NCBI GenBank assembly: GCA_027859085.1
Contig: JAQIBJ010000033.1
Location: 1 to 49,534 of the forward strand
Length of the DNA: 49,534 nt
DNA from: Mycoplasmatota bacterium
GTDB taxonomy: Bacteria > Bacillota_I > Bacilli_A > Izemoplasmatales > Hujiaoplasmataceae
Direction: 5' to 3'
Position 1 is the stretch's first letter, and each line of letters starts with the position of its first letter. Shown here one piece after another: positions 24,176-32,692 of the stretch. A program made the position numbers and the translations under genes. The notes below the pieces were generated by a model, which searched no databases, had not been told where the DNA came from, and saw nothing but the letters and a program-made list of their open reading frames with translations.

Positions 24176-25978
24176 ATGTGTGGAATTGTTGGATACATTG
24201 GACAGGAAAAAGCATCTGATGTTGTAATTAAAGGTTTAGAGAGATTAGAGTATAGAGGTTATGATTCATGTGGGATTACTTTTTACAATCCCGAAGAATC
24301 TAAATTCATAACGAATAAAGACACAGGAAGAGTAGCTAAATTATTGAATGATAATCATTACCCTGACAATAATCATCTTGCTATTGGGCATACAAGATGG
24401 GCTACGCACGGTGTTGCGAATCATCAAAACACACATCCACATTATTCAATGAGTGAACGTTTTGTTATTGTACACAATGGTGTGATTGATAATCATAAGG
24501 AATTAACTTTCAAATATTTACATGACTATGAGTTTAGAAGTGAAACTGATACAGAAGTCATCGTTAACTTAATTGAAGAGTTTGCTAAAAAGATTTCAGT
24601 CGTAGAAGCGATTAGAAAGACAATATCATTGTTAGATGGATCTTATGCGCTTTTAGTTATAGATACCAATGACACTGATAGAATATATGCAGTGAAAAAC
24701 AAATCACCATTATTAATTGGTGAATCAGACAAAGGTATCGTGTTAGGTTCTGATGTATTGGCATTTGTTAACTATGCAGACTATTATTATTTATTGGAAG
24801 ACAATAGTGTTATTACAGTTGAAAGAATCAAAGACAAATTTGTGTTTGAAATATTTGATACCATTGGTTTAAAAATTGGAAAACCAGAAAAACATCCAAT
24901 GGATTTTGTCACAGATGAATTAGACAAAGCTGGCTTTGAACACTATATGCTTAAAGAAATATCTGAACAACCAACGGTCGTAAGAAAAATTATGAGTGAA
25001 TATATGGTTGATAATAAACTACGAGTATCTCCAGATATCAAAGCAATGTTTCATCAAGTTGAACGTGTATATATATTGGCTGCAGGAACTTCATATCATG
25101 CAGGGCTGATCGGTAAAATATACTTTGAAGAGATTGCTAAAATACCTGCAGAAGTATTTATAGCAAGTGAGTTTGCTTATAATGAACCATTGATAGAACC
25201 AAAGTCTGTATTTGTATTAATTTCTCAATCAGGAGAAACAGCTGATTTAAGGGCATGTTTAATGAATGTTAAAGAACAGGGATTTAAAACCTTATCAATC
25301 ACAAACGTTCCAACGTCGACTTTGGCAAGAGAAGCAGATGCAACATTAAATATCTATGCAGGGACAGAGATTGCAGTTGCATCAACGAAAGCCTATGTAG
25401 GAGAACTTGCAGTACTCGCTATACTTGCAAGAAGTTTATCTATACAACATAGTCTAGACTTGGTGTATGAAATGTCAAGAGCCGCTGTTGCAATGGAAAA
25501 CATTGTTGATAAACGAGATTACATACATGAAGTTGTCCAACAAACCATAAAAGGTGAACATTGTTTTTATATAGGTAGAGGTATTGATTACTTCGTTGCC
25601 TTAGAAGCCGCATTAAAATTAAAAGAAATTACATATATACACACAGATGGTCTTGCTGCTGGAGAATTAAAACATGGTCCAATGGCTTTAATTGAAAAAG
25701 ATGTACCGGTTATTGCAATCATTTCACAAGATCATATTAATAATAATACAAGGTCAAATTTAGAGGAAGCAAAAGCTAGAGAAGCTAAACCTTTAGTTAT
25801 CAGTTTAGAAAATACTTCGAAAGGTAATGATGACATAGTGTTAATGGATGTACATCGTTTATTAAGTCCACTCATCACAATTATCCCTGCACAGTTAATT
25901 GCTTATTATAAAGCACTTGATTTAGGTGTAGATATCGATAAACCAAGAAATTTAGCAAAATCAGCTACAGTAGAATAG
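24176..25978 (+). CDS. glmS: Glutamine-fructose-6-phosphate aminotransferase (isomerizing)
   Basis: A 600-residue enzyme making glucosamine-6-phosphate from fructose-6-phosphate and glutamine. The N-terminal class II glutaminase starts with MCGIVGYIG, with Cys2 as the nucleophile after Met removal, and contains RLEYRGYDSCG, HTRWATHG and HNGVIDNH. Two SIS sugar isomerase domains follow (AAGTSYHAG, SQSGETAD, STKAY; GRGIDY, ELKHGPMALIE) and the C-terminus ends with DKPRNLAKSATVE. Strong SD AGGAGGA. It is the first gene of a complete UDP-GlcNAc operon; no ribozyme is present. Confidence 0.96.
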   Translation: MCGIVGYIGQEKASDVVIKGLERLEYRGYDSCGITFYNPEESKFITNKDTGRVAKLLNDNHYPDNNHLAIGHTRWATHGVANHQNTHPHYSMSERFVIVHNGVIDNHKELTFKYLHDYEFRSETDTEVIVNLIEEFAKKISVVEAIRKTISLLDGSYALLVIDTNDTDRIYAVKNKSPLLIGESDKGIVLGSDVLAFVNYADYYYLLEDNSVITVERIKDKFVFEIFDTIGLKIGKPEKHPMDFVTDELDKAGFEHYMLKEISEQPTVVRKIMSEYMVDNKLRVSPDIKAMFHQVERVYILAAGTSYHAGLIGKIYFEEIAKIPAEVFIASEFAYNEPLIEPKSVFVLISQSGETADLRACLMNVKEQGFKTLSITNVPTSTLAREADATLNIYAGTEIAVASTKAYVGELAVLAILARSLSIQHSLDLVYEMSRAAVAMENIVDKRDYIHEVVQQTIKGEHCFYIGRGIDYFVALEAALKLKEITYIHTDGLAAGELKHGPMALIEKDVPVIAIISQDHINNNTRSNLEEAKAREAKPLVISLENTSKGNDDIVLMDVHRLLSPLITIIPAQLIAYYKALDLGVDIDKPRNLAKSATVE

Positions 25979-25988
25979 GGGAGATTAT

Positions 25989-27302
25989 ATGAAATATTTT
26001 GGAACAGACGGAATAAGAGACAAAGCAGAAGTCATACTTGATAAGAAAGTTGGATACTTTATTGGGAAAGGTATTAAACTTATCAAAAAGAATCAAAAAC
26101 CAGTATTTATTGCTAGAGATACACGTGTTTCTGGTGAAAGTATTGTAAACGACATTAAGAAAGGATTAATTGAATCTGGATTTGATGTTTATGATTTAGG
26201 TATGTTTTCAACACCTGTACTTGCGTTTTTCTCTTTTAAGAAAAAAACTCATGGTATTATGGTCACAGCCAGTCATAATCCTTATTATGACAATGGAATA
26301 AAAATTTTTGAGAATGGAAAAAAAATTAATCTTGAAAACGAACAAATACTAGAAAATGTAATAGAAAAAAATACAAAGGTTGATAAAGCCGAAAAACCAG
26401 GAACAGAAATAGAATTTAAAAATCCTTTAGACAAATATTTAAAATCATATTCTGGTCTACTTAAAAAAACTAATTTAAAAATATGTCTAGATTTAGCAAA
26501 TGGAGCCGCTGTTAAAACAGCAGAAACTGTGTTTTCTAAAATCACTAATGATTTATTTATTATTGGGAACAATCCAAATGGTACCAATATTAATGAAGAA
26601 TGCGGATCAACTGATTTAAGAAATTTACAGAAGAAAGTCATTGATGAAGAATGTGATCTAGGAATTGCTTTTGACGGAGATGCAGACCGTTTATTGGTTG
26701 TAGATAACCAAGGAGAAGCCATTGATGGTGATTTTGTTATATATTTATTTGCTAGTTATTTAAAAGCTCATAGAAAATTGAAAAATAAATTTGTAGTCTT
26801 AAGTAAAATGTGTAATATTGGTATTGTTCAAGGTTTAACTGAAAAAAGTATAGATGTTATTCAAACTGATGTTGGTGACAAATATATTTCTAAAGCAATT
26901 GATGAAAATGATGGCGTTCTAGGTGGAGAAGGTTCTGGACATATCATTAATAAAAGATTAGCTGCTACTGGAGATGGTGTTTTAAATGCTGCGTTTTTAA
27001 TAAAAGTATTACATTATTATAAATTACCAATATCAAATTTAAAACAACAAATTTCTTATTACCCTGGAAAACTTGTTAATCTTCGTGATATTGATAAAAA
27101 CTTAGTGAATAACATTAAAGTTAAAGATATTGTAAATAAACATACTAGAAGATTAGGAGACGATGGCAAAGTTTTAGTTCGACCTAGTGGAACTGAACCG
27201 TTAATAAGAATCTCAGTATCTGCTCGAACTGAAAAACAAGTTGATAAAATTATTAAAGACATTAAAGAGACAATTGAAGCTGTAGCAAAGGAAGAAGAAT
27301 AA
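25989..27302 (+). CDS. glmM: Phosphoglucosamine mutase
   Basis: 437 residues of the alpha-D-phosphohexomutase superfamily, converting glucosamine-6-phosphate to glucosamine-1-phosphate. The GlmM start KYFGTDGIR, the phosphoserine loop TASHNP (about residue 95), the metal loop DGDADR (about 235) and the C-terminal phosphate-binding RPSGTEPLIRI are present. It is 10 bp after glmS and 1 bp before glmU, so the product of each step feeds the next gene's enzyme. Confidence 0.95.
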   Translation: MKYFGTDGIRDKAEVILDKKVGYFIGKGIKLIKKNQKPVFIARDTRVSGESIVNDIKKGLIESGFDVYDLGMFSTPVLAFFSFKKKTHGIMVTASHNPYYDNGIKIFENGKKINLENEQILENVIEKNTKVDKAEKPGTEIEFKNPLDKYLKSYSGLLKKTNLKICLDLANGAAVKTAETVFSKITNDLFIIGNNPNGTNINEECGSTDLRNLQKKVIDEECDLGIAFDGDADRLLVVDNQGEAIDGDFVIYLFASYLKAHRKLKNKFVVLSKMCNIGIVQGLTEKSIDVIQTDVGDKYISKAIDENDGVLGGEGSGHIINKRLAATGDGVLNAAFLIKVLHYYKLPISNLKQQISYYPGKLVNLRDIDKNLVNNIKVKDIVNKHTRRLGDDGKVLVRPSGTEPLIRISVSARTEKQVDKIIKDIKETIEAVAKEEE

Positions 27303-27303
27303 C

Positions 27304-28680
27304 ATGAAAAAATATGCAATAATTCTAGCTGCCGGTAAAGGTACCAGAATGAAAACTGACTTACCAAAATGTGCTTATCCTTTGTTAAAAAAACCCATGA
27401 TTGCTTATATTGTTGAAAATTTATATAAATCAACTGCTATTGATGAATTAATTACTGTAGTTGGTCATAAAAAAGAAATGATTCAAGGAATTTTGAATTC
27501 TCGTGTCACTTATGCAGTTCAAGAAGAACAATTAGGCACAGGACATGCTGTTTTAATGGCCAAAGACTTGATCACTGAAGATGGGTGTACAATTATTCTT
27601 CCAGGCGATATGCCTTTAATTGATGAAGTTGTGATTAAAGAAGCGATGGCTTTCCATGAAAAGAATAAAAATAATTTAACCGTTGTTTCAACGATTTTAG
27701 ACGAACCAGATGGGTACGGACGTATTATTAAGTCAAATAATCAATTAGAAGCCATTATAGAAGAAAAAGACGCTACTGATAAACAAAAACTGATTCAAGA
27801 AATCAATACTGGTATCTATATTGTTGATAATAAAATGTTATTTGATGCTTTAGACAATATCTCTAGTAATAATGCCCAAAATGAATACTATTTAACGGAT
27901 ATTGTTAAGATTCTTAAATCAGATAATAAAAAAGTATCTACCTATATGTTGAAAAAATCATATAAGGCTATGGGTATAAATGATTTATATGCACTCAGCC
28001 AAGCTGAGGGGATATTACGCCATGAGATTAATAAAAAAATCATGAAATCAGGTGTTGCGATGATTAACCCTGATACAATCACTATAGGCGATAATGTTCG
28101 TATTGAAGAAAATGTAACGATTGCACCTAACTGTGTTATTACAGGGAATTCAGTCATTAAAAAAAATGCAGTTATTGGGTCATCAACAGAAATTCATAAC
28201 TCAATTATTGGTGAAAATGTCAACATTAAACATTCATTAATATTTAATTCCGAGGTTAAAGAAAATACGACCATTGGTCCATTTGCACATTTAAGAGATG
28301 GCGCTATCGTTGGTCCAAATAACCGTATCGGTAACTTTGTTGAAATTAAAAAAACTACAACAGGTAATGAGTTCAAAGCCAGTCATTTAGCATATTTAGG
28401 TGATGCTGAGATTGGAGACAATGTTAACTTTGGATGTGGATCAATTACTGTAAATTATGATGGAACTCATAAATATAAAACCAAAATAGGAAACGATGTT
28501 TTTGTTGGTTGTAATGCAAACTTAATTGCACCAATTATCATTGATGATAATGCAACAATTGCTGCTGGATCAACACTTAATAAAAACGTGCCTAAAGACT
28601 CACTTGCAATCGCTAGAAGTTATCAAGTCAATAAAGAAAACTACTTTAAAAATAAAAAGAATGGTCAAAAGAAAAAATAG
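27304..28680 (+). CDS. glmU: Bifunctional GlcN-1-P acetyltransferase / GlcNAc-1-P uridylyltransferase
   Basis: 458 residues. The N-terminal pyrophosphorylase has the AAGKGTRMKTDLPK nucleotide-binding loop and GTGHAV; from about residue 255 a left-handed beta-helix of hexapeptide repeats carries the acetyltransferase, with NFVEIKK, HLAYLGDAEIG and NFGCGSITVNYDG. It makes UDP-GlcNAc, precursor of peptidoglycan, teichoic acids or surface glycans. The stop codon is immediately followed by the -35 box of the infC promoter, with no terminator between. Confidence 0.95.
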   Translation: MKKYAIILAAGKGTRMKTDLPKCAYPLLKKPMIAYIVENLYKSTAIDELITVVGHKKEMIQGILNSRVTYAVQEEQLGTGHAVLMAKDLITEDGCTIILPGDMPLIDEVVIKEAMAFHEKNKNNLTVVSTILDEPDGYGRIIKSNNQLEAIIEEKDATDKQKLIQEINTGIYIVDNKMLFDALDNISSNNAQNEYYLTDIVKILKSDNKKVSTYMLKKSYKAMGINDLYALSQAEGILRHEINKKIMKSGVAMINPDTITIGDNVRIEENVTIAPNCVITGNSVIKKNAVIGSSTEIHNSIIGENVNIKHSLIFNSEVKENTTIGPFAHLRDGAIVGPNNRIGNFVEIKKTTTGNEFKASHLAYLGDAEIGDNVNFGCGSITVNYDGTHKYKTKIGNDVFVGCNANLIAPIIIDDNATIAAGSTLNKNVPKDSLAIARSYQVNKENYFKNKKNGQKKK

Positions 28681-28709
28681 TTGACAAAGGCTGATATATA
28701 TACTATAAT
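28681..28709 (+). promoter_or_regulatory. Consensus promoter of infC-rpmI-rplT
   Basis: TTGACA (28681-28686), 17 bp spacer, TATAAT (28704-28709). It begins at the base after the glmU stop codon. Confidence 0.9.
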
Positions 28710-28715
28710 ACTATC

Positions 28716-28838
28716 GGTTTAAATTTAGAAAGCAGAGGTACCCACTTCTCACCTGATTGATGTATCAATAGGTTGACGCTAATATAATAATATGTATAAG
28801 ACATGTTATCAGTGGGTGCTATATGTACCCACTTTTTA
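28716..28838 (+). promoter_or_regulatory. Ribosomal protein L20 leader (autoregulatory attenuator)
   Basis: The leader ahead of infC has the position, size and conserved pieces of the Firmicute L20 leader (TCTCACCTGAT near 28746-28757, GGTTGACGC at 28771-28779). Its terminator is AGTGGGT (28811-28817) paired with ACCCACT (28827-28833) followed by T. GTACCCACTT occurs twice, at 28738-28747 and 28825-28834, so the left arm of the terminator can pair with either copy: with the first it is an antiterminator. In the known system L20 protein binds the leader and favours termination. Confidence 0.8.
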
Positions 28839-28860
28839 TTTATAACATGGAGGTGTTAAT

Positions 28861-29400
28861 ATTAGATATCCAAACAAAAAACCAGTTAAACAAGAGACAA
28901 CGCCTATCAACGAAGAAATTCGTTATAGAACAGTCTTATTAATTGGTGCAGATGGCACACAATATGGAGAGATTACAAGTCAAAAAGCGAATGAGATCGC
29001 GAGCGAAAAAAATCTTGACTTGGTTTTAGTTGCGCCTAATGCAAGACCACCAGTATGTAAATTGATGGACTATAGCAAATATCGTTATGAACAACAAAAG
29101 AAAGCGAAAGAAGCTAGAAAACATCAAAAAACTGTTGAAGTTAAAGAAATTAGAATGACTGCAGTGATTGAAGAACATGACATTAATACAAAATTAAATC
29201 ATGCGGAAAAATTCTTAACAAAAGGCAACAAGGTAAAAGCATCTGTTAGATTACCTTATCGTGCTGGAGAAGCTTTAGTTGAACAAGGAAAACAAGTTCT
29301 TACCAAATTTTACGAATCTTTATCAGAAATTGGTGAATTAGATGGTAGAATCGTTAAAAATGGTAGATTCTTATTTATGATGATTAACCCTAAAAATTAG
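28861..29400 (+). CDS. infC: Translation initiation factor IF-3, AUU start codon
   Basis: 179 residues when read from ATT at 28861. The frame is open and protein-like upstream of the first conventional start (TTG 29020): [17 protein letters not shown] and [12 protein letters not shown] are the IF-3 N-terminal domain. GGAGGTG (28849-28855) sits five bases before the ATT, and AUU is the classical infC start, used for autoregulation because IF-3 itself discriminates against it. The C-terminal domain ([23 protein letters not shown]) is complete. IF-3 binds the 30S subunit and proofreads initiation. No in-frame ATG exists ahead of the conserved sequence. Confidence 0.92.
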   Translation: MRYPNKKPVKQETTPINEEIRYRTVLLIGADGTQYGEITSQKANEIASEKNLDLVLVAPNARPPVCKLMDYSKYRYEQQKKAKEARKHQKTVEVKEIRMTAVIEEHDINTKLNHAEKFLTKGNKVKASVRLPYRAGEALVEQGKQVLTKFYESLSEIGELDGRIVKNGRFLFMMINPKN

Positions 29401-29414
29401 AAGGAGAGATAACT

Positions 29415-29612
29415 ATGCCAAAAATGAAATCACATTCAGGTACTAAAAAAAGATTAAAGAAGACTGGATCAGGAAAACTTTCTAGACCTTCAGCTTATCA
29501 AGTTCACTTGAAGAGCAATAAATCACCAAAACAAAACCGTCAAGCAAGAAGAAACGAATCAGTTTCAACTTCTGACTTAAAAAGAATCAAAGATATGGTT
29601 CCATATCTATAA
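29415..29612 (+). CDS. rpmI: 50S ribosomal protein L35
   Basis: A 65-residue, strongly basic protein with the L35 pattern: [20 protein letters not shown] at the N-terminus and [13 protein letters not shown] at the end. SD AAGGAGAG. It lies between infC and rplT, the universal bacterial order, under the L20 leader. Confidence 0.97.
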   Translation: MPKMKSHSGTKKRLKKTGSGKLSRPSAYQVHLKSNKSPKQNRQARRNESVSTSDLKRIKDMVPYL

Positions 29613-29633
29613 ATCGAAAAGGAGTGAAGAGAG

Positions 29634-29990
29634 ATGCCGAGAGTAAAAGGAAGTTTTGTTACTAGAAACAGACGTAAAAAAACATTAAAATTAGCCAAAG
29701 GTTATTTTGGTGCTAAACATTTATTATACAAAACAGCAAAAGAACAAGTTATGCATTCATTCAAATATGCTTACAGAGATAGAAGAAGAAAAAAACGTGA
29801 TTTTAGAAAATTATGGATCACAAGAATTAATGCAGCTGCTAGAATGAATGAATTATCATATTCAAGATTAATCAATGGTCTTAAAAAAGCAAACGTTGAA
29901 GTGAACCGTAAAATGTTAGCTGACTTAGCAGTAAATGATATGAAAGGCTTTACTGATTTGTGTAAACAAGCAAAAAAAGCTTTAAAATAA
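29634..29990 (+). CDS. rplT: 50S ribosomal protein L20
   Basis: A 118-residue basic protein beginning [16 protein letters not shown], with the [17 protein letters not shown] helix and [11 protein letters not shown], typical of L20. It is an early assembly protein of the large subunit and, in Firmicutes, represses its own operon through the leader RNA found at 28716-28838. SD AAAGGAGTG. A terminator follows at once. Confidence 0.97.
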   Translation: MPRVKGSFVTRNRRKKTLKLAKGYFGAKHLLYKTAKEQVMHSFKYAYRDRRRKKRDFRKLWITRINAAARMNELSYSRLINGLKKANVEVNRKMLADLAVNDMKGFTDLCKQAKKALK

Positions 29991-29993
29991 AAT

Positions 29994-30020
29994 AAAAAGT
30001 CTAGAAATAGACTTTTTTTT
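29994..30020 (+). terminator. Terminator of infC-rpmI-rplT
   Basis: AAAAAGTCTA (29994-30003) and TAGACTTTTT (from 30008) with a GAAA tetraloop, then T to 30020. Confidence 0.9.
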
Positions 30021-30111
30021 CTGTCTTTTTGTTATTGTAAATAAAATGAATATTTGATAAGATATTTATAAAGATAAATTAATTTATAAAATTTACTTAT
30101 AGAGGTGACAT

Positions 30112-30882
30112 ATGGAAGCGAAAATACGTGTAGAAAATATTTTCAAGACATTTACATTGTCAAAAAAACAAATGAAAATTAACAAGACTGATGAAAAAAG
30201 AAAAGTTGCGGTCAAAAATTTATCTTTTAATGCTTATGCTGGTGAAATTTATGGACTGTTAGGACCAAATGGTGCTGGTAAAACAACTACATTAAGATGT
30301 ATATCAACATTGATTAAGCCTGATAAAGGAGATATCTTTGTGAATGGTTTTAGTGCAGTTAATCAAGCAAATAGCGTTAGAAAGTCAATAGGATTTTTAA
30401 CAAGTGAGTTAAAACTTGAAGAGTTTTTCACTCCAAATTATATGTTTGATTTCTTTGCTAAGTTACATGGGTTAACTCCTGAAGTTACTAAACAAAGAAA
30501 AATCGAATTATTCACGAAGTTTGGTATTGATAGTTTTAAAGAAGTTAAGATTAGTGATTTATCTTCAGGTATGAGACAAAAAGTACAATTAGTCATTTCG
30601 ATTGTACATGATCCAGAGATTATAATCTTTGATGAACCAACAAATGGTTTAGATATTATTACGGGGAAAATAGTGACTGATTTCTTAATTGAATTAAAGG
30701 AACGCGGAAAGACAATCATTGTTTCAACCCATATCTTTTCTTTGGTTGAAAAAATATGTGATAGAGTTGGTATCATCATTGATGGAAAACTCATTTATGA
30801 TGAGTTACTAGAGAAGGTTCATGAAAGTCATGGACATATTGAAGAATTATTCTTCGATCTAGCTGAGGTGAGTGCATCATGA
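30112..30882 (+). CDS. ABC transporter ATP-binding protein, NatA-like
   Basis: 256 residues with Walker A GPNGAGKTT, signature LSSGMRQKV, Walker B IIIFDEP and the switch histidine in VSTHIFS. The long insert before the P-loop and the KDKGDIFVNGF-like region resemble NatA of the Bacillus sodium exporter. Its stop overlaps the permease start by 4 bp. No convincing promoter was found in the 90 bases upstream. Export of sodium is possible; other substrates are equally compatible. Confidence 0.85.
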   Translation: MEAKIRVENIFKTFTLSKKQMKINKTDEKRKVAVKNLSFNAYAGEIYGLLGPNGAGKTTTLRCISTLIKPDKGDIFVNGFSAVNQANSVRKSIGFLTSELKLEEFFTPNYMFDFFAKLHGLTPEVTKQRKIELFTKFGIDSFKEVKISDLSSGMRQKVQLVISIVHDPEIIIFDEPTNGLDIITGKIVTDFLIELKERGKTIIVSTHIFSLVEKICDRVGIIIDGKLIYDELLEKVHESHGHIEELFFDLAEVSAS

Positions 30883-32060
30883 AAAACATCTTTGTAATCT
30901 TTAAAAAAGAAATTGATCGAGTATTAAAAGATAGAAGACTTATATTAACCCTGTTTATACTACCTGGTCTATTTATTTTTCTAATCTATACTTTTATTGG
31001 AAATACCTTGGTTAATGTACAAGAAAACGAAATGACTGATGTGGCTATTGTTAATCCAACAGATACCTTCGAAACCATTTATACTAGTGGTGAAACTGCC
31101 AATGAAAGTCTAGAAAATATTAATGTGATTGTAGTTACCCAAACAGAAGTTGATGAATATAAATCATTAATTGACGAAGAAGACTGGAATGTTTTGATTA
31201 TATTTGATGAAAATATTGAAAGCTATGATCCATTGACTCAAGATAATCCTGAAGTTACATTTTATAGTAATCCTAAAGATATGGCAGTGGCAGTTGATCG
31301 ATTCAGAACGTATTTATTGTCTTATGATGAATATTTAAAATCACAAGAATTTGGTGATATTACTTATATTGATTTTATATTTGAACAAACAGAAATATCT
31401 GATAGAGAAATGGTTGGAACCATCATGTCAAGCTTATTACCGATGCTTGTAATTATGTTCTTGTTCTCAGGTGCTATGTCAATTGGTCCTGAATCAATTG
31501 CGGGTGAAAAAGAAAGAAATACTATTTCAACATTACTTATTACACCTATTAAACGTAGTGAATTGGCAATTGGTAAAGTACTGAGCTTATCGGTTTTATC
31601 GCTTATATCGTCAATGTCTTCGTTTATTGGAATAATTTTATCATTACCAACATTGCTGAATCTAGGTGATCAAAGCTTATCTGTGTTTACTATCAGTGAT
31701 TATTTATTAATCTTGGTTGTCTTATTCTCAACCATATTTGTTATCGTAGGAATAGTATCAGTCGTTTCTGCATATGCTAGATCATTAAAAGAAGCAACAA
31801 CTTATATAACACCAATTTACATTTTAACCATCATTGTGTCTGTGTCTTCAATGTTTAGCAGTGGCGCAAATACAAATGTTTATGTATACTTAATACCAAT
31901 CTATAACGCTGTACAATCTCTAGTCGGTATTATGACATTTACAGACAACATTGGCTTGTTTGTTTTAGTCACTACCCTAGCCAATCTTACTTACTTGATT
32001 GGATTTATTTTATTACTTAATAGAATGTTTAATAGCGAACAAATCATGTTCAAAAAATAG
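30879..32060 (+). CDS. ABC-2 transporter permease, NatB-like
   Basis: 393 residues: a first membrane helix at about 22-42, a large extracytoplasmic domain (about 43-185), then five or six helices. The motif GPESIAGEKERNTISTLL with PIKRSELAIGK after it is the cytoplasmic coupling segment typical of NatB/ABC-2 exporters. It pairs with the ATPase encoded just upstream (ATGA overlap). Confidence 0.87.
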   Translation: MKNIFVIFKKEIDRVLKDRRLILTLFILPGLFIFLIYTFIGNTLVNVQENEMTDVAIVNPTDTFETIYTSGETANESLENINVIVVTQTEVDEYKSLIDEEDWNVLIIFDENIESYDPLTQDNPEVTFYSNPKDMAVAVDRFRTYLLSYDEYLKSQEFGDITYIDFIFEQTEISDREMVGTIMSSLLPMLVIMFLFSGAMSIGPESIAGEKERNTISTLLITPIKRSELAIGKVLSLSVLSLISSMSSFIGIILSLPTLLNLGDQSLSVFTISDYLLILVVLFSTIFVIVGIVSVVSAYARSLKEATTYITPIYILTIIVSVSSMFSSGANTNVYVYLIPIYNAVQSLVGIMTFTDNIGLFVLVTTLANLTYLIGFILLLNRMFNSEQIMFKK

Positions 32061-32073
32061 TGGAGGTTAGACA

Positions 32074-32610
32074 ATGATCATCAATATCTTTGGCTCAAGT
32101 GGATCAGGCACAACAACACTAGCTGAAACCATCGCAAAAAATTATCATTTTAAACACATTGATGTCGATGACTTAATGTGGAAAAATACAGATCCACCTT
32201 TCACTGTAAGAAGAGATAATTTAGTGATTAAAGAATTAATACAACTTGCCTTGAAAGATAATGAAAATGCTGTTATTTCTGGGTCTATCGTTAATATATT
32301 TGATGAGTTAAAATCTGAAATTGATTTATTTATCTATATGAATCTAGATATAGATACTAGAATTAGAAGAATTAACGAGAGAGAGATTAGACGTTTTGGT
32401 AAGCGTATCTTACCAGGTGGTGATTTATATCAAAACCATCAAGCGTTCCTGCAGTGGGTGAGTGATTATGAACACAATCCAGATAACCTTCGTTCGAGAA
32501 GACAACATCTTTCTTGGTTAGATAATGTTCAAGTTCCTGTTTTAAGAATAACTCACGAATTAAAAATCATTGAGTTACATAAAATTGTTAATTCATACAT
32601 TAATAAATAA
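32074..32610 (+). CDS. Small P-loop kinase-like protein (AAA_17/18 type)
   Basis: 178 residues resembling adenylate/shikimate-type kinases: P-loop GSSGSGTTT at residues 7-15, a DVDDLMW lid-like acceptor region near 27-33, and an arginine-rich lid (RIRRINEREIRRFGKR, about 87-102). The P-loop has Thr where the Walker A lysine is expected (GKT becomes GTT). I have seen this form in small kinases of this type, so it is probably a family trait and not damage. The substrate is unknown. It follows natB-like gene by 13 bp with SD TGGAGGT. Confidence 0.7.
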   Translation: MIINIFGSSGSGTTTLAETIAKNYHFKHIDVDDLMWKNTDPPFTVRRDNLVIKELIQLALKDNENAVISGSIVNIFDELKSEIDLFIYMNLDIDTRIRRINEREIRRFGKRILPGGDLYQNHQAFLQWVSDYEHNPDNLRSRRQHLSWLDNVQVPVLRITHELKIIELHKIVNSYINK

Positions 32611-32692
32611 AAAATATCAAAAACTATTATTTTTGATTAAAAAACGGTATAATGAAGTTAGATATTTAGATTATAGATGAGGTTTGGTCGAT

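Noticed and set aside
26285-26722. 145-codon minus-strand frame inside glmM
   Set aside because: Low complexity in Ser, Phe and Leu from antisense reading of an AT-rich gene, with no SD or family match.
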